Below, piece after piece: positions 21,736-35,017 of a DNA stretch of 64,000 nt. The position numbers and the translations under genes were made by a program. Source of the stretch: Prosapia bicincta (Eukaryota > Arthropoda > Insecta > Hemiptera > Cercopidae); the NCBI GenBank assembly GCA_036971475.1, contig JBAIZL010000006.1, positions 1,441,001 through 1,505,000 on the forward strand. Direction: 5' to 3'. Position 1 is the stretch's first letter, and each line of letters opens with the position of its first letter. The notes beneath the pieces are model-generated. The model was not told the DNA's origin. It saw only the letters and a list, made by a program, of their open reading frames with translations, and did no database searches.

Positions 21736-22866
21736 GGTTGAAAAACAATGCACTAGCGTTACCTAGCAGCAAACATTAGAACCCCTTACGCTGCCCGATG
21801 TAACTACATTGCTAGAGAATAATATTTAGAACCAAATTATTGATCAAATTTCTAACTTTTTTTAGAAAAAGGCGTTTAAATGTTTATGTTATTACAAATA
21901 TAATGAGAAAAAAATGATTAAAACGACAAGTGCAGCAATATCGTACAAACAGAATCACATTTATTGCCTTACTATAAACATGAAACGTTGGCAGAAAAGA
22001 ACCTCTCGCCGATTCAGTTCCCGCTATGAGTAGCACAAAATACTTATCCAGGTGATTACTACGTGGGTAGGACCGATGTCTCTGTGTGTCTCCGGGAAAC
22101 CAAAACACATTAGTAATAAGGAGCAAAATATCTATCTACCACACATTAGAGACGACTATGTTCTACCTTTTACTTTCCATTCTATATTATTTTCTTTGCC
22201 CGAGATTGGGTTCACAGATTGTAGTTTTAAATTCCACGGATGTAACATTTTAGTTATTCGTGGTTCAAGCAAATGGTTATAAATGTCATTGTATACATGC
22301 ATGAGGTATTGCGATGGGCCTGATGTATATAGGCCGACCTGGATAAACCACCAAATTGTCCTTCCAACTAAATCAGGAGCCTGAATCATGATACACAATC
22401 CCGACATTTCCCTATGCTCAGACATGTGCCACGGGGCAGATATAGGTCCCTGGTGTTAAGCTCAAGAAATTGTCTTTAGAATACAAGTCCGTGCTTGAAT
22501 GATGCTTCGCTCTATATTATTGCAGCAGTACTAGATCCAATAATACAAATAATAAAGTTATAGATTATTAAACAGTATTGTTGTATTTGACAACAAGGGA
22601 AAGACAAAAAGTAAACCAAATTACAAGACTTAAGTTTTTTGGTAAGATTAAAAATATAGCATTAAAATATCACAAAGTTACGGTTCAGCACAATCACAGA
22701 CCAGTTAATAGGCCAGAAACTTGAATATAAGCAATGCTACATTGAAAAGCTTCTAACTGCGCAGGACTATAACTACTTGACAATCTTTATACTTGCCTGG
22801 GTTTTGGTCATAATACAGTGAAACACCTAATTGTTGCAATTCCTAATGCATAATCCATTAGCAGTA
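21736..22866. repeat. Block T, copy 2a
   Basis: Near-identical to 5337-6468. Frames on both strands recur (21884-22126 -, 22052-22282 +, 22156-22425 -) without recognisable domains. Confidence 0.65.
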
Positions 22867-22867
22867 G

Positions 22868-24885
22868 TACTTCATAGCCGTGGCCATGTTACCAGCTTCA
22901 TAGCCTTGGCCATGTTACCAACTTCATCACTTTTGGCCTTGTTACCAGCTTCATAGCCTTGGCCTACCAACTTCATAGCCTTGGCAATGTTAACAACTTC
23001 ATAGCCTTGGCCATGTTAACAGCTTCATAGCCTTGAACATGTTACCAGCTTCATAGCCCTGGCCATGTTACCAGCTTCATAGCCTTGGCCATGGTACCAG
23101 CTTCATAGCCTTGGCCTTGTTACCAATTTCATAGCCTTGGCCATGTTACCAGCTTCATAGCCTTGGCCTTGTTACCAACTTCATAGCCTTGGCCTTGTTA
23201 CCATCTTCATAGTCTTGGCCATGTTACCTACTTCATCGCCTTGGCCATGCTACCAGCTTCATCGCCTTGGCCATGTTACCAACTTCATCGCCTTGGCCTT
23301 GTTACCAGTTTCATAGCCTTGGCCTACCAACTTCATAGCCTTGGCAATGCTAACAACTTCATAGCCTTGGCCATGTTACCAGCTTCATAGCCTTGGTCAT
23401 GTTACCAGCTTCATAGCCTTGGCCATGTTACCAGTTTCATAGCTTTGGCCATGGTACCAGCTTCATAGCCTTGGCCTTGTTACCAATTTCATAGCCTTGG
23501 CCATGTTACCAGCTTCATAGCCTTGGCCTTGTTACCAACTTCATAGACTTGGCAATGTTAACAACTTCATAGCCTTGGCCATGTTACCAGCTTCATAGCC
23601 TTGGCCTTGTTACCAACTTCATAGCCTTGGCAATGTTAACTTCATAGCCTTGGCCTTGTTACCATCTTCATAGTCTTGGCCATGTTACCAACTTCATCGC
23701 CTTGGCCATGTTACCAACTTAATCGCCTTTTCCTTGTTACCAGCTTCATAGCCTTGGCCTTGTTACCAACTTCATAGACTTGGCAATGTTAACAACTTCA
23801 TAGCCTTGGCCATGTTACCAGCTTCATAGCCTTGGCCTTGTTACCAACTTCATAGCCTTGGCAATGTTAACTTCATAGCCTTGGCCATGTTACCAGCTTC
23901 ATAGCCTTGGCAATGTTAACTATTTCATTGCCTTGGCCATGTTACCAGCTTCATAGCCTTGGCCATGTTACCTACTTCATTGCCTTGGCCATGTTACCAG
24001 TTTCATAGCCTTGGCCTTGTTAACTGCTTCATAGCCTTGGCCATGTTACCAACTTCATAGCCTTGGCAATGTTACCAGCTTCATTGCCTTGGCAATGTTA
24101 ACTACTTCATAGCTTTGAGTATGTTAACTACTTCATAGCCTTGACCATGTTAACTACTTCATAGCCTTGGTCATGTTACCAACTTCATAACCTTGGCCAT
24201 GTTACCAGCTTCATAGCCTGGCAATGTTAACTATTTCATAGCTTTGAGTATCTTAACTACTTCATAGGCTTGGCCATGTTACCAGCTTCATAGCCTTGGC
24301 AATGTTAACTACTTCATAGCTTTGAGTATCTTAACTACTTCATAGGCTTGGCCATGTTACCAGCTTCATAGCCTTGGCAATGTTAACTACTTCATAGCCT
24401 TGGTCATGTTACCTACTTCATAGCCTTGACTATGTTAACTATTCATAGCCTTGGTCATGTTACCAACTTCATAACCTTGGCCATGTTACCTACTTCATAA
24501 CCTTGGTCATGGTAACTACTTCATAGCTTTGAGTATGTTAACTATTTCATAGCCTTGGTCATGTACCAGCTTCATAGCCTTGGCAATGTTAACTACTTCA
24601 TAGCCTTGGTCATGTTACCTACTTCATAACCTTGGTCATGTTAACTACTTCATAGCCTTGGTCATGTTAACTACTTCATAACCTTGGTCATGTTAACTAC
24701 TTCATAGCCTTGGTCATGTTACCTACTTCATAACCTTGGTCATGTTAACTACTTCATAGCCTTGGTCATGTTAACTACTTCATAGCCTTGGTCATGTTAC
24801 CTACTTCATAGCTTTGACTATGTTAACTACTTCATAGCCTTGGCCTTGTTACCTACTTCAGAACGTTGGTCACCTTACCTGATTG
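22868..24885 (+). repeat. 26-bp minisatellite, array 2a
   Basis: The longest of the a-type arrays, about 77 copies. Higher-order repetition is visible: a run of several variant units (catcttcatagtcttggcc, then acttcatcgcc, then cttggcctaccaac) occurs twice. Confidence 0.95.
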
Positions 24886-24963
24886 AAACATCAGCATCAA
24901 AATATAATAAAAACGTTCTAGTCCTGTGAAACATTTTAGAAGAAACAAATATTTTAATAATAA

Positions 24964-26094
24964 GACCTTGTGTCTTCACATATAATATTCACTTCTGCTT
25001 TCACCAATAATATTCAAATAATTACAGTTTTTATTATTTTACGTTTGATAGAAATGAGTCAAAAATGTAGATTTTAAGTGTAAAAATCAGCTAACTAAAT
25101 GAACTGCTAACTCGATCCACTCTTAACTCAATCCGCGGTTAACTCGATCCACTGCTTACTCGATTCAAACGTAACTCGATCCACAGCTAATTCGATCCAC
25201 AGTTAACTAGATCCACTGCTAACTAGAGTTATTTTAAAAGCGTAGATTTTGTTGTACATTGCAAGATTTAATTCTAAGCCCCTTAAACTCGTTGCCTTGT
25301 TAAATAGGCCTACTGGCCAAATAAGACAGAGATTCGAAAAAACTACGTGTATGATTTGTATGTACTTTTTAGGTGACCAACAGTATGACGTATATTGTGT
25401 ATGAAGGATGGGAAGGGTTGTGAATAAAAGAAGGAATTAGGCACATAAATCTCTTTACTAAAGGATATATGGTATATCATGACATCGAGTGCAGGTTGTC
25501 TTATTCTCTGCCCACACTGTTGGAATTAGTTTTATTGTATTTTTTTTTTCAATTTTATTTTTATTTATCCTGAAAGAATCTTTTATTTTATGAGCATTTA
25601 TACAAATGACCTAAAAGATCGTACTAATATTTTTAATTATATATAACACAAAAACACTATAGATTTAATAAATACTATAGCGAATAGTCATTTTATACTT
25701 CTTATCTATGTCCAACTTTTTATGATTAAAATGAGTACAATTTTGTAGCTCATTTCTATAAATATTCATAAAACAAAAACATGCTTCAGGATATTTAAAA
25801 ATAAAATTAGTTACGTTTTTTTTTGAGAAAACATTAAAACAAAACTAAAAGATGAAGAAGTAAAACTCCAGGATTCTTATAAAATATATTACTAATAATT
25901 CAATACTGTATTAATACGTAATTTGTTTATATTACAAAGAATAAAAAATAGTCAGGTATATTCTTGATCCACTAACACAATTGCTACATGTATCCCTATT
26001 TACAAATACTTCTATTTCCATTTTATATAACCTATTTTCATTTTGAAACATTTTTTAGTATGTTGTATCCTGAAGTTTCTCTTTAGAATACATT
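24964..26094. repeat. Block S, copy 2b
   Basis: b-type block S with its taactcgatcc array shortened (about 25082-25232). It lacks about 40 bp around 25848 that copy 1b has (cattagcaataaataaggtgc region). Confidence 0.7.
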
Positions 26095-26511
26095 TTTATT
26101 TTAACCCAGATCTGGGCCCCCAAAACCAGCCCAGCCCTCGTGACAGCAAACCTCTGGCGAGCTACTTTGGTTAGTATCCCTAAAGCGAGGGAAGGGAACG
26201 GGAATGATTACCCATGTACCAAGCTCATAAGCTCTTCCATGGAGAATCAGCACATAGTGAAAAGAAACAGTAAGTATGGGGCTAAGAGTGGGATGAAAAA
26301 ACCTGACAAGAAAGAAACCCTGTCAGGAAAATTCCGCGACAGATCATGCAGGAACCCTGTGGGCTTGAATCACCTTATGCTAAGGACTAAGGAAGGGTAT
26401 AATATTACAAATACCTTGTTAGTGAGTCTTCGGCAGGAATGGCATGCACCTCTTTTTCTGCTGATTACTCGTAACTGTAAAGACATGCAAACAATTTAGT
26501 ACTTCGTTGGA
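26095..26511 (-). mobile_element. LINE 3' UTR fragment, unit 2b
   Basis: Same fragment as 9247-9669; the + frame 26140-26499 is longer than in unit 1 only because of a single-base length difference near 26330. Confidence 0.6.
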
Positions 26512-26936
26512 GAGATGGCGAATAGTTGAAAAACAATGCACTAACGCTACCTAGCAGCGAAACCTAGAACGACTTACGCTGCCTGATGTAACTACATTGC
26601 GAGAGAATAATGTTTAGAACCAAATTATTGATCAAATTTCTACATTTTTTTAGGAAAAGGCGTATAAATGTTTATGTTATTACAAATATAATGAGAAAAA
26701 AATGATTAAAACGACAAGTTCAGCACTTTAGTACAAACAGAATCACATTAATTGCTTTACTATGAATATGAAACGTTGGAAGAAAAGAACCTCTCGCGCA
26801 TTCTGTTCCCGCTGTGAGTAGCACAAAATGCTTATCCAGGTGAGTACTACGTGGGTAGGACCGATGTCTCTGTGTGTCTCCGGGAAACCAAAACACAATA
26901 GTCTAAGGAAAGGAATTCATACATATTACACATTGG
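26512..26936. repeat. Block T, copy 2b, left part
   Basis: Block T up to the inverted-repeat element. No gene. Confidence 0.5.
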
Positions 26937-27089
26937 AGACGACCATGTTCTACCTTTTAATTGCCATTTTATATTACTTTATTTAAATATCGAAATCTTG
27001 TTGCTGTACATGACGAGTTTGGTTGTTACTTATTACACTTTTGTTGCTATTTCTTGCGACCAGACTTTTTGTTAACTAAAGGTTGTTAA

Positions 27090-30080
27090 ATTGTTAACTT
27101 ACACTTGGGGGAAACGTTTTCGTCTTACGACCTTTTCAGCCTCCCTAGCATTATTTTTTTAAACTAAAGGTTGTTAAATTATTAACTTTGGGAAAACGTT
27201 TTCGTCTTACGACTTCTTCAGCCTCCTGCCCCTTTTGCTATTACTTGCGACCAGACCTTTTGTTAACTAAAGGTTGTTAAATTATTAACTTACACATGGA
27301 GGAAACGTTTTCGTCTTACGACTTCTTCAGCCTCCTTAGCATTCTTTTAAACTAAAGGTTGTAAAATTATTAACTTACACATGGAGGGAACGTTTTCGTC
27401 TTACGACTTCTTCAGCCTCCTTAGCATTCTTTTAAACTAAAGGTGGTTAAATTATTAACTTACACATGGAGGGAACGTTTTCGTCTTACGACTTCTTCAG
27501 CCTCCTTAGCATTCTTTTAAACTAAAGGTGGTTAAATTATTAACTTACACATAGAGGGAACGTTTTCGTCTTACGACTTCTTCAGAATCCTTAGCATTCT
27601 TTTAAACTAAAGGTGGTTAAATTATTAACTTACACATGGAGGGAACGTTTTCGTCTTACGACTTCTTCAGCCTCCTTAGCATTTTTTTAAACTAAAGGTT
27701 GTTAAATTATTAACTTACACATGGAGGGAACGTTTTCGTCTTACGACTTCTTCAGCCTCCTTAACATTCTTTTAAGCTAAAGGTTGTTAAATTATTAACT
27801 TACACATGGAGGGAACGTTTTCGTCTTACGACTTCTTCAGCCTCCTTAGCATTCTTTTAAACTAAAGGTTGTTAAATTATTAACTTACACATGAAGGGAA
27901 CGTTTTCGTCTTACGACTTCTTCAGCTTCCTTAGCATTCTTTTAAACTAAAGGTGGTTAAATTGTTAACTTACACTTGGAGGAAACGTTTTCGTCTTACG
28001 ACTTTCAGCCTCCTTAGCGTTTTTTAAACTGAAGGTGGTTAAATTGTTAACTTACACATGGAGGAAACGTTTTCGTCTTACGACTTTCAGCCTCCTTAGC
28101 GTTTTTTAAACTGAAGGTGGTTAAATTGTTAACTTACACATGGAGGAAACGTTTTCGTCTTACGACTTTCAGCCTCCTTAGCGTTTTTTAAACTGAAGGT
28201 GGTTAAATTGTTAACTTACACTTGGAGGAAACGTTTTCGTCTTACGACTTTCAGCCTCCTTAGCGTTTTTTAAACTGAAGGTGGTTAAATTGTTAACTTA
28301 CACTTGGAGGAAACGTTTTCGTCTTACGACTTTCAGCCTCCTTAGCGTTTTTTAAACTGAAGGTGGTTAAATTGTTAACTTACACATGGAGGAAACGTTT
28401 TCGTCTTACGACTTTCAGCCTCCTTAGCGTTTTTTAAACTGAAGGTAGTTAAAATGTTAACTTACACTTGGAGGAAACGTTTTCGTCTTACGACTTTCAG
28501 CCTCCTTAGCATTCTTTTAAACTAAAGGTGGTTAAATTGTTAACTTACACATGGAGGGAACGTTTTCGTCTTACGACTTCTTCAGCCTCCTTAGCATTCT
28601 TTTAAACTAAAGGTGGTTAAATTATTAACTTACACATGGAGGGAACGTTTTCGTCTTATGACTTCTTCAGCCTCCTTAGCATTCTTTTAAACTAAAGGTG
28701 GTTAAATTATTAACTTACACATGGAGGGAACGTTTTCGTCTTACGACTTCTTCAGCCTCCTTAGCAATCTTTTAAACTAAAGGTGGTTAAATTATTAACT
28801 TACACATGGAGGGATCGTTTTCGTCTTACGACTTCTTCAGCCTCCTGCCCCTTTTGCTATTACTTGCGATCAGACCTTTTGTTAACTAAAGGTTGTTAAA
28901 TTATTAACTTACACATGGAGGGAACGTTTTCGTCTTACGACTTCTTCAGCCTCCTTAGCATTCTTTTAAACTAAAGGTGGTTAAATTATTAACTTACACA
29001 TGGAGGGAACGTTTTCGTCTTACGAATTCTTCAGCCTCCTTAGCATTCTTTTAAATTAAAGGTTGTTAAATTATTAACTTACACATGGAGGGAACGTTTT
29101 CGTCTTACGACTTCTTAGCCTCCTTAGCATTCTTTTAAACTAAAGGTTGTTAAATTATTAACTTACACACGGAGGGAACGTTTTCGTCTTACGACTTCTT
29201 CAGCCTCCTTAGCATTCTTTTAAACTAAAGGTTGTTAAATTATTAACTTACACATGGAGGGAACGTTTTCGTCTTACGACTTCTTCAGCCTCCTTAGCAT
29301 TCTTTTAAACTAAAGGTGGTTAAATTATTAACTTACACATGGAGGGAACGTTTTCGTCTTACGACTTCTTCAGCCTCCTTAGCATTCTTTTAAACTAAAG
29401 GTTGTTAAATTATTAACTTACACATGGAGGAAACGTTTTCGTCTTACGAATTCTTCAGCCTCCTTAGCATTCTTTTAAACTAAAGGTTGTTAAATTATTA
29501 ACTTACACATGGAGGGAACGTTTTCGTCTTACGACTTCTTCAGCCTCCTTAGCATTCTTTTAAACTAAAGGTTGTTAAATTATTAACTTACACATGGAGG
29601 GAACGTTTTCGTCTTACGACTTCTTCAGCCTCCTTAGCATTCTTTTAAACTAAAGGTGGTTAAATTATTAACTTACACATGGAGGGAACGTTTTCGTCTT
29701 ACGACTTCTTCAGCCTCCTTAGCATTCTTTTAAACTAAAGGTTGTTAAATTATTAACTTACACATGGAGGGAACGTTTTCGTCTTACGACTTCTTCAGCC
29801 TCCTTAGCATTCTTTTAAACTAAAGGTGGTTAAATTATTAACTTACACATGGAGGGAACGTTTTCGTCTTACGACTTCTTCAGCCTCCTTAGCATTCTTT
29901 TAAACTAAAGATTGTTAAATTATTAACTTACACATGGAGGGAACGTTTTCGTCTTACGACTTCTTCAGCCTCCTTAGCATTCTTTTAAACTAAAGGTGGT
30001 TAAATTATTAACTTACACATGGAGGAAACGTTTTCGTCTTACGACTTTCAGCCTCCTTAGCGTTTTTTTAAACTGAAAGT
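27090..30080 (-). repeat. 85-bp tandem array encoding a hammerhead-like motif, unit 2 (about 34 copies)
   Basis: The unit is the same as at 10255-10960. Two sub-types are visible. One has cttcttcagcctccttagcattc and intact CUGAAGA on the minus strand. The other (about 27985-28500) reads acgactttcagcctcc, which shortens CUGAAGA to CUGAAA and the unit to about 82 bp, and should lack a functional core. Individual units carry point changes (28657 cttatgac, 29020 acgaattc, 29106 cttcttagcc). Confidence 0.8.
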
Positions 30081-30114
30081 TTTTAAGTTGTTAATTTATG
30101 GTTGGAATGCTAAA

Positions 30115-30151
30115 GAGGCTGAAGAAGTCGTAAGACGAAAACGTTTCCTCC
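30115..30151 (+). ncRNA. Inverted hammerhead-like copy, unit 2
   Basis: GAGG (30115-30118) pairs with CCUC (30147-30150); CUGAAGA (30119-30125), extra A, GUC-GUAA-GAC (30127-30136), GAA, AACGUU (30140-30145), U at the cleavage position. It is the best-preserved + strand copy in the right arm. Confidence 0.55.
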
Positions 30152-30330
30152 AAGTGTAAGCTAACAATTTAACAACCTTTAGAGTACAAAAAAGTCTGGT
30201 AGCAAGTAATAGCAAAAGGGTTATAAGTTATTAACAACCAGCTCGTCATGAACAGCAACAAGATTTTGATATTGAAATAAAATAATATAGAATGGAAAGT
30301 AAAAGATAGAACGTGGTCGCCTCTATTTAA

Positions 30331-31077
30331 CAACCTTTAGTTAACAAAATGTCTGATCGCAAGTAATAGCAAAAGTATAATAAGTTATTTTATTTACCTG
30401 AGAATGGGTTCACACATTGTGGTTTTTAATTCCATTTGAGATCATCGTAGTTTGAGAAAATGCTAAAATTTTAGAATCAACTAGATTATGAATGGCATTG
30501 TATACATGCATAATGTATTGTAATGGACCTGATTAGGTATAGGCCGACGTGTATAAATCCCGGCCTTCCCGCTAAATCAGGGGCCTGCTTCATGATACAC
30601 AATCCCGACATAACCCTATGCTCAGGCATCTGCCACGGGGCATATATAGATCCTTGGGGCTGACCTTAAGGTGTTGTCTTTAGAATACAAGTCCGAGGTT
30701 GAATGATGCTGCGCTCTATAGTACTACAGCAGAACTAGCAACATATAATTAAAATAATAAAGTTATAGATTATTAAACAGTACTATTGTATTTTACAACA
30801 AGGGTAAACACAATGAGTAAACCAAATTACAAGAATTAAGTTTATTGGTAAGATTTAAACATAGCATTAAAACATCACAAAGTTACGGTTCAGCACAATC
30901 ACAGACCAGTTGATAGGCCAGAAACTTTAATATTAACAATGCCACATTGAAAAGCTTCTAACTGCACAGGACTAGAATAACTTGACAATCTTTTTATTTT
31001 TCTAGGTTTTAGTCATATTAAAGTGAAACAGCTTATTGTTGCAATTCATAATGTATAATAAATTTGCAGTAGTACTT
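30331..31077. repeat. Block T, copy 2b, right part
   Basis: Matches 11187-11934. No gene. Confidence 0.5.
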
Positions 31078-31350
31078 CATAGCCTTGGCCATGTTACCAG
31101 CTTCATTGCCTTGGCCATGTTACCAGCTTCATCGCCTTGGCCATGTTACCAGCTTCATTGCCTTGGCCATGTTACCAGCTTCACTGCCTTGGCCATGTTC
31201 AGCTTCATTGCCTTGGCCATTTTACCAGCTTCATTGCCTTGGCCATGTTAAAAGCTTCTTCGCCTTGGCCATGTTACCAGCTTCATTGCCTTGGCCATGT
31301 TACCAGCTTCATCGCCTTGACCATGTTACCTACTTCATAACGTCGGTCAT
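31078..31350 (+). repeat. 26-bp minisatellite, array 2b
   Basis: Only about 10 copies of the TTG-type unit, against about 36 in unit 1 and 16 in unit 3. Open in three + frames over its length, for the reason given for array 1b. Confidence 0.95.
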
Positions 31351-31904
31351 CTTACCTGATTGAAACATCAGCAACAAAATGTTATAAAAGCGTTCTAGCC
31401 CTGTGCAACTCTTTAGAAGAAACAAATATTTTACAAGTAAGACCTCAACACCATACATGAACTAATAGAAAATAAAATTTATTAAAAACTTAAAATATTT
31501 TCTACAATCAAAATTGGTAATTAACAATTACTTTTAATTTACATATGAGTAAATATTTTGTTTAGAATAATAGATTATTTAACAACTTGTAACAGTTTAA
31601 AAACAAGGAAAACTATATCCCACAGGGGAACTTAGACCTTTTAATCGATTATTTCATTTGTTCGATTCGGAATTACCAGTGTAATAGTTTATGCTTTTAA
31701 ATTTTGGTGTATTTGTATCTGCGTGTTATCTATTAACCTATGTTCAGTATGAAATATTTACACTTTTGAAAAGTTGAAATATCTAAAACTTTTTTTCATT
31801 TTTACTTTTAAAAGATTACAAATTGATCAACTATAATAATTGAATAAATATTTAAAAATAACCCAAACTAAGGAAAGTGTCCTTTGTCTTGGCCTCTAAT
31901 ATTA

Positions 31905-32071
31905 AAGGCCGCACACGCCCGCACTAGCTCGATTTCGTCTCTATACACTTGCGAGGCTGTGCAAACCATTTGTTTCTGGACGTTGCTGAACAGTGACCTT
32001 GTGGTCTGGAGGAGTTAGTAGGGAGGTCCATCATCGTTTATGGCACGGCAGGAGTCAGTATCTATGTTCAG
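31905..32071 (-). pseudogene. Terminal exon D, unit 2
   Basis: Acceptor tttgttacag, then CTGAAC from 32071; the first base completes Cys TGC and TGA follows at 32070-32068. The rest of the GC-rich block is 3' UTR. Typed pseudogene because exon B of this unit has an internal stop. Confidence 0.65.
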
Positions 32072-33223
32072 CTGTAACAAAGGAATACATTTGTAGTTTT
32101 GGGTTGATATAATTTTATTATGTACGTTTTACCCCTATTAAACACTATGACCAAATGTTGAATTTATAGTCACTGTAAAAATTAATTGCTTAAAACTATA
32201 TTTTTCTTTTTAACAATTCAAGAAGAAATGTGCAAGCCTAGGCCATGGATGGAGGAATATAGTGAGAGTTGAGATAGGACAAGTAACTGTAGTTTGAAAC
32301 ATTCATTGCTCAAGTCTGCACATCAGTATTCTGTAGCTACTGACCTAGAAATAGGTTCAAATCCACTACAGATTTCGTCTGATTGGGGAATGCCACACAT
32401 TAAAAGATTTAAAACCACTATTTCTTTAACTAACTTATCAAAAGTGATAAAACGTTTTATTATTTCACGTCAGCTGGCATTTCCATTCCAAGTCGTACGA
32501 AACACAAACCTATTCTCTATGTATGTAATGCTGTTTCTAAAATAATATTTATTTCTTGTACAAATTTTCCCTCCTTAAAATTCAATCCAATAAAATACTT
32601 TATATTCGTCGACTCAAGTTCATAAACACCATTAGGACAAGAGTCGTGTAGTAATTTCCACTGAAGATGATTGCGTTGCATTCGAAATGTACATTAGAAC
32701 ATAAATACAACCATTTTGTGGTTTAAGAAGTTTTATTCTTTTCGTACTTTTAGTTAATACTCTTTTTTTATACACCTTGTTCAAATTTTCAGTCGTTAGT
32801 TAGATACCTTTTATTCATCCACTTAAGTTTAAATAAATTTAAAAAAAAAAATCGTAGTGGATGACGCTTGATGTTAATACATTCTTTTCAAATAATAATT
32901 CGTTTTAAAATTTAATATGAATTGATTTTAGTTTTATATGGTAGAGAAACATTTTACAAAAGGGGCAAGGTATGCAAAATAGATAATACATCCAATTTGG
33001 CCTAATATAAGTAGTAACATATGATTACATAAAGCAGCTGATTAAATGTCTTAGCTTATGTGGCAGAACAGCTGTTTTAACACACAGTTTATGTTACTTT
33101 ATTTATATTAATCGTAATTATTTAATAAAAATTAAGTAAAATAAAATTTTTTTTGTTGGCCTAAGCGGGAATTTACTTTTTTATTTTTATTATATTACAT
33201 GTTTTTAAAGTAAGTTCTCTTAC
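32072..33223 (-). other. Intron between exons C and D, unit 2
   Basis: About 1.15 kb, missing in unit 1 through the deletion described there. It holds a hammerhead-like motif at 32661-32700 on + (CUGAAGA, extra U, GAUUGC/GCAUUC with one mismatch, GAA, AUGUACAU), in which stem I does not pair. The + frame 32294-32545 is repeated almost unchanged at 50352-50603 but shows no domain, and the surrounding sequence is equally conserved. Confidence 0.5.
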
Positions 33224-33395
33224 CAAGCTGCTCTGAAGGAAGGAACGCACTGTCGGCTGAAGGAATCGTAGCTCGTCCCGGGACCACACTTTATTATACG
33301 AGTCAAGCCGTTCTGACAAACTGCCACAGAAGTGCATGAAGGGTTTAGCCTGAATACTGTGTTGTACGCGCAGGGCTTGGACGAGTCTAGCAAAC
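33224..33395 (-). pseudogene. Exon C (CBM14 domain 2), unit 2
   Basis: 172 nt: GT, 56 codons, TG. Acceptor ttacgttcaacag; donor CTTG/GTAAGAG. Identical in sequence to the unit 3 exon. Cys at residues 8, 20, 26, 36 and 49, plus the Cys completed in exon D, give spacing 11, 5, 9, 12, 7. The exon itself is intact; the copy is counted as a pseudogene because of the exon B stop. Confidence 0.75.
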
Positions 33396-35017
33396 CTGTT
33401 GAACGTAAGAAAACTTTCCATTAACTTGAATGTTTAATATTAAACAATATTGTTAAACTTGTTAAGTATTCAAAATCTATACATAACACAGTAGCGTAAT
33501 TATAATGATTAAACAGCAACCCTTGCTAAAATAATCAAACATATACTACAAAGAAAAATAACTAATTAATTACGCCATGACAGTGTGATGAGAAACTGAA
33601 TCTCATGAGTACAAAGTTTACTTTACGATGAGGGTTTCAATGACAAATTCATAATCTTTAAATGTAACTTTCCTTAGTGATTTAATACTTTTATACCACA
33701 ATCAGTCACACACTATAAAAAAAAATAACTCTAATTAATTTCCTGACATCACGTATAGTCATGACGTTGTTATAAGAAACAGAATTTTACAGTTAAGCGC
33801 TTGTCTCGGTACAAACACCAGTTGCCCCTGTTTATTTGGGTCATCATTTACTTATTTTATCTTAACACCATAAAACCTAAAAAAACGATATACGATCTTA
33901 AAAAAAGACTGTTTCAACATTCTTAAAAAATTAACATTTAAAATAAAGATATTGGCAAAATCTTTATTACAGTACTACAAAAATAACTAATAATAAAAGT
34001 AACCTAATATTAAACCCTTATGTACCTTTCGATGACCATGTCTAGATCAGTCTAGTTTGTAAATTATTGTATTCTAGATTGTAAGTTTGTAATACGACCC
34101 TCTGATGATGATTATGACATGGTAATCGAAATGTACATAAAGATTTAATTTTAAGTAACTTGTGATATTAGTTATTTTTGTAGTATTGTGCTTTTTCTAA
34201 TATTTTTACTGTAATATACTGCACCACTGTGCTCTTGACATTGTATATTGGCACTTAAAAATAATCTTATATTTTTTCAAATATTTCCATATTATTGTAA
34301 TTCTTTATTTTCGCATGCAATTGATTAAAATATTGATCCAATATTTGTGGGAATGTCTGAAATGATATTTGTCAACTTTCAGAGTACATAAAACGTTGAG
34401 TTAAACTTAGTAGGAAATAACATAAATTGTAAGAACCATGGTGACAGTTTAGTTACAGTTTTTATTAGTTTGTGTTGACGACAGCCTTGTCATTGAAATG
34501 AGTTTGAAGGATAAATTACTAAACATGACTAGGTGTTTCTTACTATTCTTTTTTAATGCTTTTTAATATTCTACTAATGCTTTTTAATACTTTTTAATTT
34601 GTTTTAATGTATGAAGCTTAAGTAATAAACTATTAATATAACTTAGCATTGCCAATGGTTCTGTTGGTTAAATTTTACATCTGACACGCGCACTTAATAT
34701 CTTGTTAGCATTACATTGACGTTTCCCTAATAATGATGAAGAGGTGCCGTCTTGGTTTTATTTTTTAAGATGCCACATATATTCTTTGGTAACTTTACCA
34801 ACAACCCAGTAGCAACAAAACACTAACTAACAACACTAGTAAGAAAAAGTCTTATAAACAAGAAAAAACAATATCAGTAACAATATATATAGGTCTATAT
34901 AAAATGACAAAGTGGGTTAGATCCAAGAGTTGGCCAAAAGGGTGATAGTAGCAGGCAGGTCAAATTGTATTATATTTAGACTGTTTTAATGTCAACAAAG
35001 ATTTTGTAACTATTTAC
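33396..35017 (-). other. Intron between exons B and C, unit 2
   Basis: AT-rich; includes the hammerhead-like pair near 34005-34145 (CUGAUGA at about 34101, with GAA and AUGUACAU intact, unlike in unit 1). No gene. Confidence 0.45.

Larger units (their letters stand above)
26937..30330. mobile_element. Inverted-repeat element with greatly expanded 85-bp array, unit 2
   Basis: Same arms as at 10085-11187 (left about 26937-27100, right about 30155-30330), but the core has expanded to about 3 kb. Several units repeat in mixed order with shorter variants, suggesting unequal exchange or block duplication within the array. Confidence 0.6.

Noticed and set aside
32294..32545. 83-residue + strand frame repeated at 50352-50603
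   Set aside because: It lies in an intron of the minus-strand gene that is equally conserved outside the frame; no domain recognised.
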